Shown one piece after another: positions 10,950-21,877 of a stretch of DNA of 64,000 nt. The stretch is from Excoecaria cochinchinensis. Taxonomy: Eukaryota; Streptophyta; Magnoliopsida; Malpighiales; Euphorbiaceae. Numbering within the stretch: the first letter of the stretch is position 1; every line of letters begins with the position of its first letter. A model generated the notes under the pieces. That model saw only the letters and a program-made list of their open reading frames with translations, had not been told where the DNA came from and ran no database searches. A program made the translations under genes and the position numbers. The DNA is taken from positions 5,615,501-5,679,500 of the forward strand of contig CANTUQ010000003.1 in NCBI GenBank assembly GCA_947683425.1, in the 5' to 3' direction.

Positions 10950-12350
10950 AACAAGAATTTCATCCTCGAAATTTTCACCTAAACTGAACAACTGCGGGTA
11001 CTGAGCTCTCATCGACTCCTCTGGTTCCCATGTCGCTTCCTCGACTCCATGGTGATTCCATAGAACCTTTACCAAAGGAATCTGCTTACTTCTTAACTGC
11101 CTCACTTCCCGAGCTAGGATAGCTTTTGGTTCCTCATCGTAGGAAAAATCAGACTGCACTTGAACCTCTTGAACCAACAAAACATGAGAAGGATCCGACC
11201 TATACCGACGGAGCATAGAAACGTGGAACATATCATGCAACTTGGACAACTCTATCGGTAAAGCCAGTCTATAGGCCACCGGACCAACTCTATCTAAAAT
11301 CTCATACGGACAAATGAAACGAGGACTAAGCTTTCCTTTCTTTCCAAACCTAAGTACTTTTCTCTAAGGAGAAACTTTAAGGAAAATCTTGTCTCCGACT
11401 TCAAACTACACATCCTTTCTCTTCAAGTTGGCATAAGATCTATGTCGATCCTTGGCCGCTTTCAAATTTCGCTGCACAACTCTGATTTTCTCCTCTATAT
11501 CCCTTTCAAATTCTGGCCCAATCACTCACCTCTCGGATAATTCTGTCCAACAAACTGGAGTCCTACACTGACGTCCATACAAAGCCTCATAAGGAGCCAT
11601 ACTGATACTGGACTGATAGCTATTGTTGTAGGCGAATTCCATAAGCGATACATACTTGTCCCAACTACCCGGAAAGTCCAAAACACAAGCCCTTAACATG
11701 TCCTCTAAAATCTGAATCACACGCTTGGACTGCCCGTCTGTCTGAGGATGAAATGCCGTGCTGAAGTTCAACTTGGTACCCAAAGCTCGCTGCAACTCTT
11801 TCCAAAACTTAGAGGTGAACCTTGGGTCCCGGTTTGAAACTATGGACAAAGGCACTCCATGCAACCGAACTATCTCATCCATATAGATATTGGCCAATCT
11901 ATCCATCTAGTAATCCATCCTAACCGGCAAGAAGTGAGCGGACTTTGTGAGTCGATCTACAATAACCCAAACAGAATCATGCTTTTTCTGAGTCAAGGGC
12001 AACCCAAAAAAAAAATCCATGGTAATATCATCCCACTTCCACTCGGGAATGGACAAAGGTGTGAGCAATCCAGAATGAACTTGGTGCTCAGCCTTTACTT
12101 GCTGACATGTCAAGCACTTGGATACAAAGTCCACTATATCCCTCTTCATACAAGAACACCAATAAAACTGCTTCATATCCCGATGCATCTTATTACTCCC
12201 GGGATGCATGGTGAAAACTGTGCTATGCGCCTCTCTCAGAAGCTGCTTCCTCAATTCCTCATCAACCGGAACACATAAACGGTTCCTAAACAAAAGCGCT
12301 CTATCTTGAACCGAGAACGCTGACTGCTTGCCCAGACTAACCTCTTGCAC
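10950..12350 (-). pseudogene. E3 integrase with chromodomain, in-frame stops
   Basis: A single reading frame continuous with the RT frame upstream but cut by stops. Sense order: N-terminal HHCC zinc finger (HSTVFTMHPGSNKMHRDMKQ ... CLTCQQVK), core with WVIVDRLTKSAHF, SNRDPRFTSKFWKELQ and YNNSYQSSISMAPYEALYG supplying the DDE residues, the GPY-like LSPRFICPYEIL, and the chromodomain ending NHHGVEEATWEP...YPQLF. A CAG-to-TAG type stop lies after MDY at about 11904-11906 and others at about 11523 and 11365-11425. Length and order match an intact Tekay-type integrase, so decay is by point mutation only. Confidence 0.88.
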
Positions 12351-12377
12351 AATCCTTTGAAGCTTCTCATCAGTCTT

Positions 12378-14204
12378 TTAAGCATGAAAAATCCGCTGTC
12401 TCAAGGTAGGCTTGACTCTCAACTGAGCTATCAAAGCCCCATTCGAACCAAACCTCCATCTGAACCGTCTCAAAAATAAGGCAGCAACTGACTTCTGACT
12501 CAAAGCATCTGCGACGACATTGGCCTTACCGGGGTGGTAATCCACAATGCAATCGTAATCTTTAAACAACTCAAGCCATCGATGTTGTCTCATATTCAGT
12601 TCATTCTGAGTCAGGAAATACTTCAAACTCTTGTGGTCCGTAAAGATTCTACACTTCTCCCCATACAGATAATGGCGCCAAATCTTCAAAGCAAAGACAA
12701 CCGCTGCTAACTCAAGATCACGCATCGGATAGTTCCTCTCGTGTGGCTTTAACTGTCGAGACGCATAAGCCACAACCTTACCTTCCTGCATCAGAACACA
12801 TCCCAGACCAACACCTGAAGCATCACTATACATAACAAACTCCTTACCCGAGATGGGTTGAGTTAGTATAGGAGCTTCGACTAACAACTGCTTCAACTTC
12901 TCAAAGCAAGCCTGACACTTATCCGACCACTCGAACTTAACTCCTTTCCTCAATAACTTAGTCATCGGAGCGGCAATCATCGAGAAACTCTTAACAAACC
13001 GACGGTAGTAACCCGCCAGACCAAGGAAACTCCTCACTTCTTGAACATTCTTAGGTGCTTTCCAATCGACTATCGCCTCAATCTTAGCTAGATCTACTTG
13101 AATACCCTTGGCTGAAACTATGTGGCCCAAAAACGACACTTCTCGAAGCCAAAAATCACACTTACTCAATTTAGCAAACAACCGATGATCCCTCAACACT
13201 TGTAAAACAAATCGGAGATGCTCCTCATGTTCGGTCTCATCCTTAGAATATACCAAGATATCATCAATAAACACTACCACAAATTGGTCTAAGTATGGCC
13301 TAAACACTCTGTTCATCAAATCCATGAATGCCGCTGGAGTATTAGTCAAACCAAATGGCATAACAAGGAATTCATAATGGCCATACTGAGTTCGAAATGC
13401 AGTCTTAACCACATCCACATCCTTAACCAAAAGCTGATAATATCCTGATCGAAGATCTATCTTAGAAAAGACGCCTGCACCTCGAAGCTGATCAAACAAA
13501 TCCTCGACTCTGGGTAGCGGAGACTTGTTCTTCACTGTGACCTTGTTGATCTGCCTATAATCTATGCACATCCTCAAAGACCCATCCTTCTTCTTGACAA
13601 ACAGAACCGGAGCTCCCCATGGAGATATGCTGGGTCGAATAAACCCCTTATCCAAGAGCTCTTGCAGTTGAGTTTTTAATTCTCTCAACTCTACAGGAGC
13701 CATTCGATAAGGTGCCTTCGATACAGGTGTGGTACCCGGCATGATCTCTATGGGTAGCTCAACTTCTCTCTCAGGAGGCAAACCCGGCAAATCACTTGGA
13801 AAAACATCACTGAACTCTCGCACAACAGGGATATCCTCAATCCTCACTTGATCTCTCTTGGAATCCAAAACTACAGCTAGGAAAGCCTCACAACCTTTTC
13901 TCAAAAACCTCTTTGCTTGAATCGCAGAAATCATGTTGTTCACAGAACTCGCACCCAAACCTCTTACAAATACTGGAGCTCGGTGCCTATCCCGAAGCAC
14001 AAAGGTCTTCCTATGACAATCAACTACAGCCCGATGCTTGCCCAACCAATCCATACCAAAAATCAGATCAAATTCTCGGAACGGCAGCTCTATCAAATCC
14101 ACTGGGAACTCTACACCTTCTACAAACAGAGGACAATTCCTAAAGACTCTACTCACATTGACACTATGCCCTAATGGATTGGTCACACATATCTCATAGT
14201 CTAA
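12378..14204 (-). pseudogene. E3 protease C-part, reverse transcriptase and RNase H (long open frame)
   Basis: A 602-codon open stretch (14186-12378). It starts in the protease flap region (NPLGHSVNVSRVFRNCPLF, ELPFREFDLIFGMDWLGKHR). RT follows with FIRPSISPWGAPVLFVKKKD, MCIDYRQINK, IDLRSGYYQL, MPFGLTNTPAAFMDLMNRVF and the catalytic FIDDILVYSKDE. RNase H carries the acidic residues in VMYSDASGVGLG, DLELAAVVFALKIW and FTDHKSLKYF, and ends near DYHPGKANVVADALS. One stop at 14203-14205 separates it from gag-PR in the same frame, and another at about 12377 from integrase. RT-RH itself has all key residues; the loss is at polyprotein level. Confidence 0.9.
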
Positions 14205-15529
14205 TTAATCTACCACATGCAACTTATCAACAATCTTATGCGTGCACAAATATGAGTTTGTGGAACCAGGATCTATTAGAGCATATAATTCAGTGTCATG
14301 GAGTAGGAACTTACCTGCAATCATATCAGGGGCATCCTGCTTCTCTCTGGATCTCACTGCATATGCTCTAGCTGCAACAGGTGGAGGACGCTCAATCTTT
14401 TCAGAAACAGCTCCCTCTCTTGGTCGACCGCCTCGACCTCTATCCCAGCCCCTACCCCGGGTAGCCTGAGTAGCATTAGACCCAACTCCACTAGCCCATC
14501 TCTGTGGACCCGTATCCTCGCTCATCTGTGGACAATTAACCAAACGGTGCTCGGTGCTCCCACACTTAAAGCACCCACCAGTGAGCCACCTACACTCACC
14601 CCGATGTGCCTTATTGCATTGTGCACAAATAGGTGTAGCATCCGATCTACCACCTCTGCCAGAACCAGATACCGCTGCTGAACCTTGCCTTCTACCTCTA
14701 GCAGCCGAACCAGCTGATGGCTTATCTTGCGGGTTCCTAGATCTCTTACCCGAAGATGAGGAAGAACCACCCCTCGACTGATTCCTCCTCTGAGCTCTCT
14801 CTCTTAGCACCGTCTTTGACCTCTCAGCCCTCATGGCAGCCTCTACAATCTGATAATAACTTACCCCAGGCAAACACATCAAAGAAATCAAAGCAATCTT
14901 CAAAGACTCGTTCAACCGCGCTTCAAAATGCTTGCATCTGAAATCATCTGTCATAACCCCACGCGGAGCATAGCGAGACAGCCCATTAAACTCTTTCTCA
15001 TAATCTGAAACTGACATGGCCCTCTGCTTCAAATTCAGAAACTGTGCCCATCTTGCGTCCCTATAGGCCTGAGTCACATACTTCTTTTTGAACTCCTCCC
15101 CAAAGAATTTCCATGTAACCGGATAAGGCATTTGAGGTTGCCTATATACCAACTCCCACCATTCGTAAGCAATGCCACAGCACATTCAGCTTGTTGATCA
15201 GGAGGACACCTGACTTCCTTTAAAGCTCTCTTAACTTTATCAAGCCACTTTTCAGCTAACTCTGACTCATCTAGTCCGGTCCTATAAAAATCCTCAACAC
15301 CAGCTCTTCTTAAACTCTCTATCAGAGCTTTAGGGGCAGTCACCCTTTCCAAGACCCGAGCCATGTCCTGATGCAATCTGAACATTTCCTCAAAAGGCAT
15401 GGCAGCGGCCTCGCGCTGTACCCTAGCACATTGAGCCGACATAGAGACAGAAACAGACGAATCTACAGTTGGAGGATTCACACTTTCAATGGATTCCTCA
15501 AGCGCAACGCGAGCAGAATCAGAATCCAT
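14205..15529 (-). pseudogene. E3 gag and protease active site, 13-bp deletion
   Basis: Start ATG at 15529-15527 (MDSDSARVALEESIESVNP), chosen because E8 and, in mutated form, E1 share it. The capsid region has ERVTAPKALIESLRRAGVED and CPPDQQAECAVALL. A 13-bp deletion flanked by aagc repeats, near 15187, shifts the frame. Translation resumes as AYEWWELV through YVTQAYRDARWAQFL and DYEKEFNGLSRYAP, a basic linker, then the CCHC knuckle CFKCGSTEHRLVNC and the protease active site YALIDPGSTNSYLC at about 14260. It ends at an in-frame TAA. Gag packages RNA; the knuckle binds nucleic acid. Confidence 0.88.
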
Positions 15530-15630
15530 CTAACAATAAGATGACAGCCACATCAGCCAACACAGCCCAAGACATAGATGCACCCACACATAGCATCACA
15601 TAAACAATCACCCAGAAATGCCTAAATCTA

Positions 15631-15643
15631 GGCTCTGATACTA
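15631..15643 (-). other. Primer binding site of E3
   Basis: Sense TAGTATCAGAGCC, one mismatch to the tRNA-iMet complement, 5 bases from the LTR end. Confidence 0.85.
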
Positions 15644-16339
15644 CAACTTGTAACACCCCTTACCCGTACTTAGGCGATCCCATCCGATAAGGAATGAGAT
15701 GCCGTAGGAGTAGAGGTACCACCACACAGATACCGAATATACATATATACATACATGAACATACATACCGAAATACAGGGTAAATTAAAACCTTTACAAA
15801 ACCATTCATGAAATAAGCTGATCATACATTAATGTAACGGAAAACATTACATTACTGTTTGATCAACCAAAAGATACAAAAGATAATTACAAATCCAAAA
15901 TTATACATATACATATGCGAAAGCTATTACAAAACTTATCTAAGAGAGTTCTATACAAACGAATCCTCGAGGAACAAAATTAGGCCCTACACTAAAGACC
16001 CCCAGCTATGTTGGCTTCGATGGCTACGACTCTCCCAAGAAGACTCCTTCTGCACCTGCACGGGTAAACACACCGTGCTAAGCGATAAACGCTTAGTGGG
16101 GAAACACACATATAGCATAAGGACAACCATTCACAACGATCGTCAAGCCAACACACACAGATGGCAAAATCAGAAATACGCATTAACAAAGGTATGAACA
16201 CAAGGACATGTAAACATATAGAGTCATACCTTCGATAAAGTACCACTGCCTTCATAACATCTCATAATAAACATATTCGGATCACACAATCTCATACTTA
16301 GCAAAGCAAATTCAAAACGATAAAGTGCCTGCTGACTCA

Positions 16340-16580
16340 AAGTAGTGGATAACGAGTAAACAAACAGTACTTTACGGGTACGAGCCGATCACAATTAGTA
16401 CCTTACGGGTACGAATCGAGTAATCAATTTTTACTTTTAATTTCCACAAAACATTTTTAAAGGGGACCTTAAACAAGATTCATACACATAAACGGTTCGC
16501 GAGGAACCAAACGGGGACCTGATCGGGGTCCAAACTTAACAAAGGGCTGCAGCTGAGAGACTCTATTAGGCATGCCTAAC
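16340..16580 (-). repeat. Hairpin ladder in the E3 5' LTR
   Basis: gtactttacgggtac, then gtaccttacgggtac (GTACC/GGTAC stem), ggttcgcgaggaacc, ggacctgatcggggtcc and the palindrome ttaggcatgcctaa at 16566-16579. Confidence 0.75.
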
Positions 16581-16784
16581 TATCCACTAGATTGACTCTT
16601 GCAGGCTAAAATCATACAATTAACGTCGACATTTTGAATTATAACAATGAAGAATTCATATACTTTAAATAGATCATTACATGCACAAATATGGCTCATA
16701 ATAAGTGATATTGAATGCTAAAAGAAATAGTATAACATTTCTAAAACGTGGGAAGAAAACAGGATTTTATTGCAAAAACAGGGT

Positions 16785-17182
16785 GGGTCACGGTCATAAC
16801 CAAATTGGTTGTCACCGTGACATACCAAAGCGATCTCAGCAGAATGCTTATAGGGGGTACCTCACGGTCACAACCAAAATGGTTGTCATCGTGACGTACC
16901 AAGAAAAATCAATAGAACCCAAAAGCTGGACATCTCACGGTCACAACCAAAATGCTTGTCACCGTGACATGTCCCCAACCCAAAACAGAATTGAAGTTCT
17001 GGGTACCTCACGGTCACAACCAAAATGGTTGTCACCTCCAAAGAAGCCAAACAGAAGCAAAAGCTTGGGTACCTCACGGTCACAACCAAAATGGTTGTCA
17101 CCGTGACGTAGCCAAAACCCAGAACAAAAGCGAAATCTGCGCACCTCACGGTCACAACCAAAATGGTTGTCATCGTGACCCA
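16785..17182. repeat. Six spaced inverted repeats cacggtcacaacca/tggttgtcaccgtg
   Basis: Units near 16788, 16864, 16934, 17010, 17073 and 17147 carry the two arms around an aaa or aat loop; 14-bp arms pair with one mismatch. The fourth unit has lost its right arm end. Spacers of about 30-45 bp are dissimilar. Frames of about 100 codons on either strand here are artefacts of the repeat. Confidence 0.9.
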
Positions 17183-17619
17183 TGCCCAGATTCCACACTG
17201 TCGAGCCAAAACACAAGATTTCCAAGCCCAAATCCCTCAATTTTCATTCAAACCACAAACCCACATTCAAATAACAAAATTAAGCCAAATAAACATCATT
17301 AAATCATGCCATAAACGAATCTTACAAATGAATTCAAAGAACAATATCAATTTACACAATCAATTGCATCACTATTCACAACACATATCCATCAATCTCA
17401 TAAATGGTTCCAAAATTCACAATCAAGGTTTAAGGGACAACGAGAACCAAAACCCATAACATAAGAACTAGTAAAGGCATCAAGTTTCCAGAATTCATTC
17501 AAATAACACATGCTATCAAAACATAACACAAATTCCTAAACCTCAAAATTAGAAGCTCAATCACTTGGTTCCACTAGATCCAGCAACTTCCTTGCCTTTA
17601 GGATCTCTTGGACGCTCAG

Positions 17620-17737
17620 CTAAACAACAAACCACCAAAAATACACACCAAAGCAACCCTAATCAAAACCCTAAACAAAGAAAATAGAGAAGAGAAGAGA
17701 ACCTGAAAATCACAACAGAAAATGCAAAGAAACTTAC
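17620..17737 (-). other. Putative leader intron, E3 5' LTR
   Basis: Minus-strand donor GG|GTAAGTTTC (17737) and acceptor TTGTTTAG|CTGAG (17620), 118 bp, the same as in the middle LTR. The exon 17619-17561 ends in a GTK-stop coding sequence. Confidence 0.5.
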
Positions 17738-18264
17738 CCAAAACAACACAATGAGTGACCAATCTCCACAACACAATGAGTGACCAATCTCCACTACACA
17801 AGCTTGGACCAAGGGCAAAATGGCTAAGGGAAACAAAGAAGAAGAAGAAGGAGGAAGAAGAAGAGGGAATGGGAAATGGGACCTAAAATTCTGAGTCTCC
17901 CCTTTTCTTCTTTCTCTTTCTTTTCTCACCCTCCACTTGTCACAATCTTGGTGGTGGAAATCACTCACTCACACACTAGATGCACATGTCACTCACACAC
18001 AATAAAACACTCTAATAATGCACCCTACACATGTATGAGCAACACACACAATGCACTCTCATCTAATACACACACTATGATATGCTCACATGCATATAAT
18101 CACAACTCCACTTATGCACACCTTATTTCTATATGCACACCCACACCGCAATAAAACCACAAAACATGCAATATTCTCAAAATGTACTTATGATATGCCA
18201 AACACATACAAATACATACTCACATAAATGGCTCATTCTACTAGGGGGCAAACGGGGTATGACA

Positions 18265-18288
18265 GGGGGTGTTACATAGGGTGTTACA
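18265..18288. other. Two stacked LTR-end remnants
   Basis: gggggtgttaca followed by tagggtgttaca directly after the array's own terminal tgaca. Each looks like the last 12 bases of a gypsy LTR of the GGGGTGTTACA type. They sit between the array and the copia RT fragment. Confidence 0.5.
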
Positions 18289-18994
18289 AAAAGAATCTCC
18301 AAGAGCTTGGTTTGACAGATTTAACGATGATATCTTTTGGGTATCAATAGAGAAATACTGATCATACCCTCTATATGAGACAATATAAAAGTAAGATCAC
18401 TCTTCTCATTGCTTATGTTGATGACATAGTGATAACAAGAGATGACAAAGAAGAAATGGCTCGGCTGAAGAAGCTCTTGGACCAGGAGTTTGAGATCAAG
18501 GATCTTAGAAAGTTAAAATACTTTTTGGGAACCAAAGGAATCTTCGTGTCTCAGAGAAAGTACATCCTAGATCTTTTGGAGAAAACTGGTATGCTAGGAT
18601 GTAAACCAGTAGAATTACCCACTGAAAGAAACCATAAGCTGCAACAGGAACTGGAGAATTAGTTGATAAAGGCATATATCAGAGATTGGTTAGAAGGCTC
18701 ATTTACTTGTGTCACACCAGAGCAGAAATTGCTTATGTAGTCAACTTGGTAAGCCAGTTTATGCATGATTTTAGAGAATCTCATTTGCAGACTATTTTTT
18801 GCATTTTACGGTATCTAAAGTCAGCTCTAGGGAAAGGTCTTATTTTCTCCAACCATGTTCATCTTCGAATTTAAGCTTTTATAGATGCAGATTGCGCTGG
18901 ATCTCTAAATGACAAAAGATCCAACTCTGGTTATTGCACGCTTTTGGGAGGTAACTTCGTCACTTGGAGAAGCAAAAAACTGAGTGTGAATGCT
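18289..18994 (+). pseudogene. Ty1/copia reverse transcriptase-RNase H, first fragment
   Basis: Starts abruptly at ESPRAWFDRF, mid-RT, and continues through DHTLYMRQ and the catalytic ITLLIAYVDDIVITRDD (YVDD near 18414). Downstream are LRKLKYFLG, QRKYILDLLEKTGMLGCKPV and the RNase H entry DADCAGS-like region, then GGNFVTWRSKKLSVNA at 18950-18994. There are frameshifts near 18325 and stops near 18340-18370, 18660 and 18875. The rest of RNase H resumes at 26044, so E5 interrupts this gene. The gag, PR and INT part is absent. Confidence 0.88.
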
Positions 18995-21852
18995 TGTAAC
19001 ACCCCCTACCCATACGTAGACTATCCCATCTCAATCAGAGTGAGATGTCGTATGAGTCAGGGTGTCACCAGACGGATACAATCCAAAGCGTACAATTATA
19101 CATTACCATACATACATAAATTATAGCGAAAATAAAAACTTTTAAGAAATATCATCATCATGCATTAGTATAACATACATTACGATAATTGCCTGATCAC
19201 AGCTAGTAAACAAAATAATTACATCTCCAAAACTACCCTCTGGTCTTACATATAAATACATATACAAACAGATACAGAAATACAAAATTCAAAATACAGG
19301 ACCTGAAAACAAAAATATAACAAAATACTTAAAACTCTTTCGTGACCGACCCTGCAGATGCGCGACTCGAACGAAAACAAAAAACCTGCCACCTACACGG
19401 GAAAAGAACCCGTGGTAAGCGATAACGCTTAGTGGGGAGGAACTAAAACAACAGGGCACTATGCAATATATGACTATACTCATGCACAATACATATAAAT
19501 TGCATGCATAAACCAGGTTCACTAAAATGTCAGAATCAGAGGAGGCAAAATGCGCAAACACTAAGATATTTTAACAAGCAGAGATAATATGATAATAATA
19601 ATATCGAAACACTAACCGCAAACTAATACACAAGGTTAAAGAGAAACAATAACTCATTATAGAAATTCAACAGGTCGTGCAAATATAGGTGCGTACACAT
19701 ACGAAAATACTTACTGAGGCAATCCACGAGATATCATGCACAACATACCCAAGTCATCAGAGACATATCATAACATAATTACTAATTATACAACATGCAG
19801 CTATGGTACAAAATGCACATACATTAGCTGGAACTGATGCACAAGATTAATTGCACAGCACTCCTGCATCACAATACTAATACATATATTAGCATACAAT
19901 AAAATGCAAACACATGTCAACATGATGAAATCACTATAATAACAGAAGCCCAAGAAACATATAATATGACACTACATTCATAACATACGAGAGTTCATGA
20001 TCACAATCATATTCACATACGTCTAGTCATAACCGAACGAATTCACAATTTATAAGCATAAGGTTCGCATTCTTATATTTATAACAACAAAGCACCTGAA
20101 TGGATAAAGCATCGTGCTAAGCGATAAATGATTAGCGGGGGAAACACAACAAAAAAGTGGACAACCATTCACAATGGTCGCTTAACACACCTACGATATG
20201 ATATATGCGGATAAGCATGTCAGATATATAATTATGCTTGCAGAATAAAGACATACCTTCAGAAGCTCATATCCACATCGATATACATATTAACTGATTT
20301 CTCAAATCATTATCATGCTCATTCGGATATCACATTCTGATAATCATATTGAAGCAAACCAAAGCAAACAGAACACCTGCCGACTCATAATAGTAGATAA
20401 TGAGTATACAGACAGTACCTTACAGGTTCAAATTGAATATAGATAGTACCTTACAGGTACGAATCAAAAAACCATTTCATTTTTATCACATTTAAAAACC
20501 TTTTACTAAGAACAAGATCCAAACACATTGAAAAGGATCGCGGGGATCCGAACACATTAAAAAGGGTTCGCAAGGAACCAAACGGAGGACCTGATCGGGG
20601 TCTAAACATCCAAAGGTGCTACAGCTAAAGAGACTCTATTAGGCATGCCTAATTATCCACTAGACTGACTCTAACAGGTCATGCATAGAGAAATTCACAT
20701 ATTGAGTTCATAACTTAAGGTAATAAGCAACCCATTTTGAATTCAACTAGCATTTAATAAATTGCTCGAGCAACAATACCGAATACATTTAAGCATAGCA
20801 CATTATTCATCACAAGACTCACAAATCTAAGGCTTGCATAATACATCGAACTCATTTCATAATATTCACCAAATTGCTCATATATCATTCACTAGTTCAT
20901 AAATGTATAGTTCATCATATCAATCATGCACAAAACCCATTTACACAATTTAAATCTCAGCAATATTTATATCCAAAACACAACATATAATTTATCATGG
21001 ATAGCATGTTGTTTGTCATGAAAAAATCATGATATTACACATATAAGCAAAATAATATAGCATACAGTATTAAAAAGCTAAGAAAAGACATTTAAAACCC
21101 ATTTTAGAAAAACAGAGCACGTGAGAGAAACAGGGTGTACTGGAGTCACTATCGCGATCACGACAAAGTCACGCTCACCACAGAATGGCTAGGGACGTGT
21201 TGTGAGCATTGCTCACGACTCTCACAAGTTCTTAGCCTTCAGACACAAGAGCTGGAAATTCCGTTCTGTCGCGCTCAAGAGAAGGTCACGCTCGTGACAG
21301 CATCGGGATTTCCATTTCTCAACAAAAATGCAGGAAGCCCAGACAATTCAAATCAAAACCATTTTCACCCAAATTAAACTTAAACTCCAACTTACCTCAA
21401 AACAGGCCTTCCAGACACCATAACCAACATAAGCAACATATTTCCACAATTAATTCCAAATAAATCATCAGTTCACAAATCAATATCTCAATAATTAGAA
21501 AACAAGAAAATTTGCAGCCAAAAATTCATGCACTTCACATTATTCAAGAATTTCATGCATATCTCAAAACTCACATATGAACATCAACTCAAGAAAGTTC
21601 CCAAACTCATGCATAACACATTCCGAATCCAAACAAACATTCAATAATATAGCACAACCAAATATACCGTTAAATAATGTGTGGAAACTTAAATGACACT
21701 AAATAATATATAAAAACATAAAATAGTAAAAACGGGACGAAAACGGAAAGAAACGGAAACATCAAAATCTTGGGGACAGTAGCGCTTTACACGGCGGTAT
21801 GACCAATCCATACCACCGTGTAACTCACTTTACAGGGGGGTATGGCCTAGTC
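18995..21852 (-). mobile_element. E5 left LTR, truncated
   Basis: Aligns position by position with 21882-24740. It has two copies of the conserved stem module, taagcgataacgctta (about 19415-19431) and ctaagcgataaatgattag (about 20117-20136), a ladder at 20405-20653 with palindrome attaggcatgcctaat (20638-20653), and inverted-repeat motifs at 21140-21300 and 21780-21850. It breaks at tatggcctagtc. Confidence 0.82.
21140..21300. repeat. Inverted-repeat cluster, E5 left LTR
   Basis: Degenerate units such as tcgcgatcacga, gtgagcattgctcac (perfect 6-bp arms) and gtcacgctcgtgac. The equivalent region of the right LTR (24050-24180) keeps gtgagcattgctcac. Confidence 0.7.
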
Positions 21853-21864
21853 AATACGTATCAG

Positions 21865-21877
21865 AGCTCTAATAACA
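21865..21877 (-). other. Degenerate PBS scar
   Basis: agctctaataaca corresponds to the usual agctctgatacca with two changes, and lies 5 bp before the right LTR start at 21882. Confidence 0.7.

Larger units (their letters stand above)
580..18264 (-). mobile_element. Compound Ty3/gypsy (Tekay-like) array, LTR-E1-LTR-E3-LTR
   Basis: Two gypsy interiors in the same orientation (E1 1533-7038 and E3 10937-15648) lie between three LTRs (580-1532 truncated, 7039-10936, 15649-18264). Each interior has a PPT on its left and a tRNA-Met type PBS on its right, so both read on the minus strand. The middle LTR serves as the 5' LTR of E1 and the 3' LTR of E3. It matches the right LTR almost base for base from about 7654 onward, but is clearly diverged from it at 7039-7653. 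Such LTR-int-LTR-int-LTR arrays are known products of recombination between elements. Confidence 0.8.
15649..18264 (-). mobile_element. 5' LTR of E3 (right end of the array)
   Basis: TGTAACACCCC at 15649 to cggggtatgaca at 18264, 2616 bp. It contains the stem at about 16078-16096, the hairpin ladder, the long-armed inverted repeats 16785-17182, the leader intron, and a short tandem duplication of acaatgagtgaccaatctcc (about 17747-17790) that is single in the middle LTR. Confidence 0.88.

Noticed and set aside
16785..17182. CRISPR-like array
   Set aside because: Spacing is irregular, there are no cas genes, the context is a plant LTR, and the unit is an inverted repeat of LTR type.
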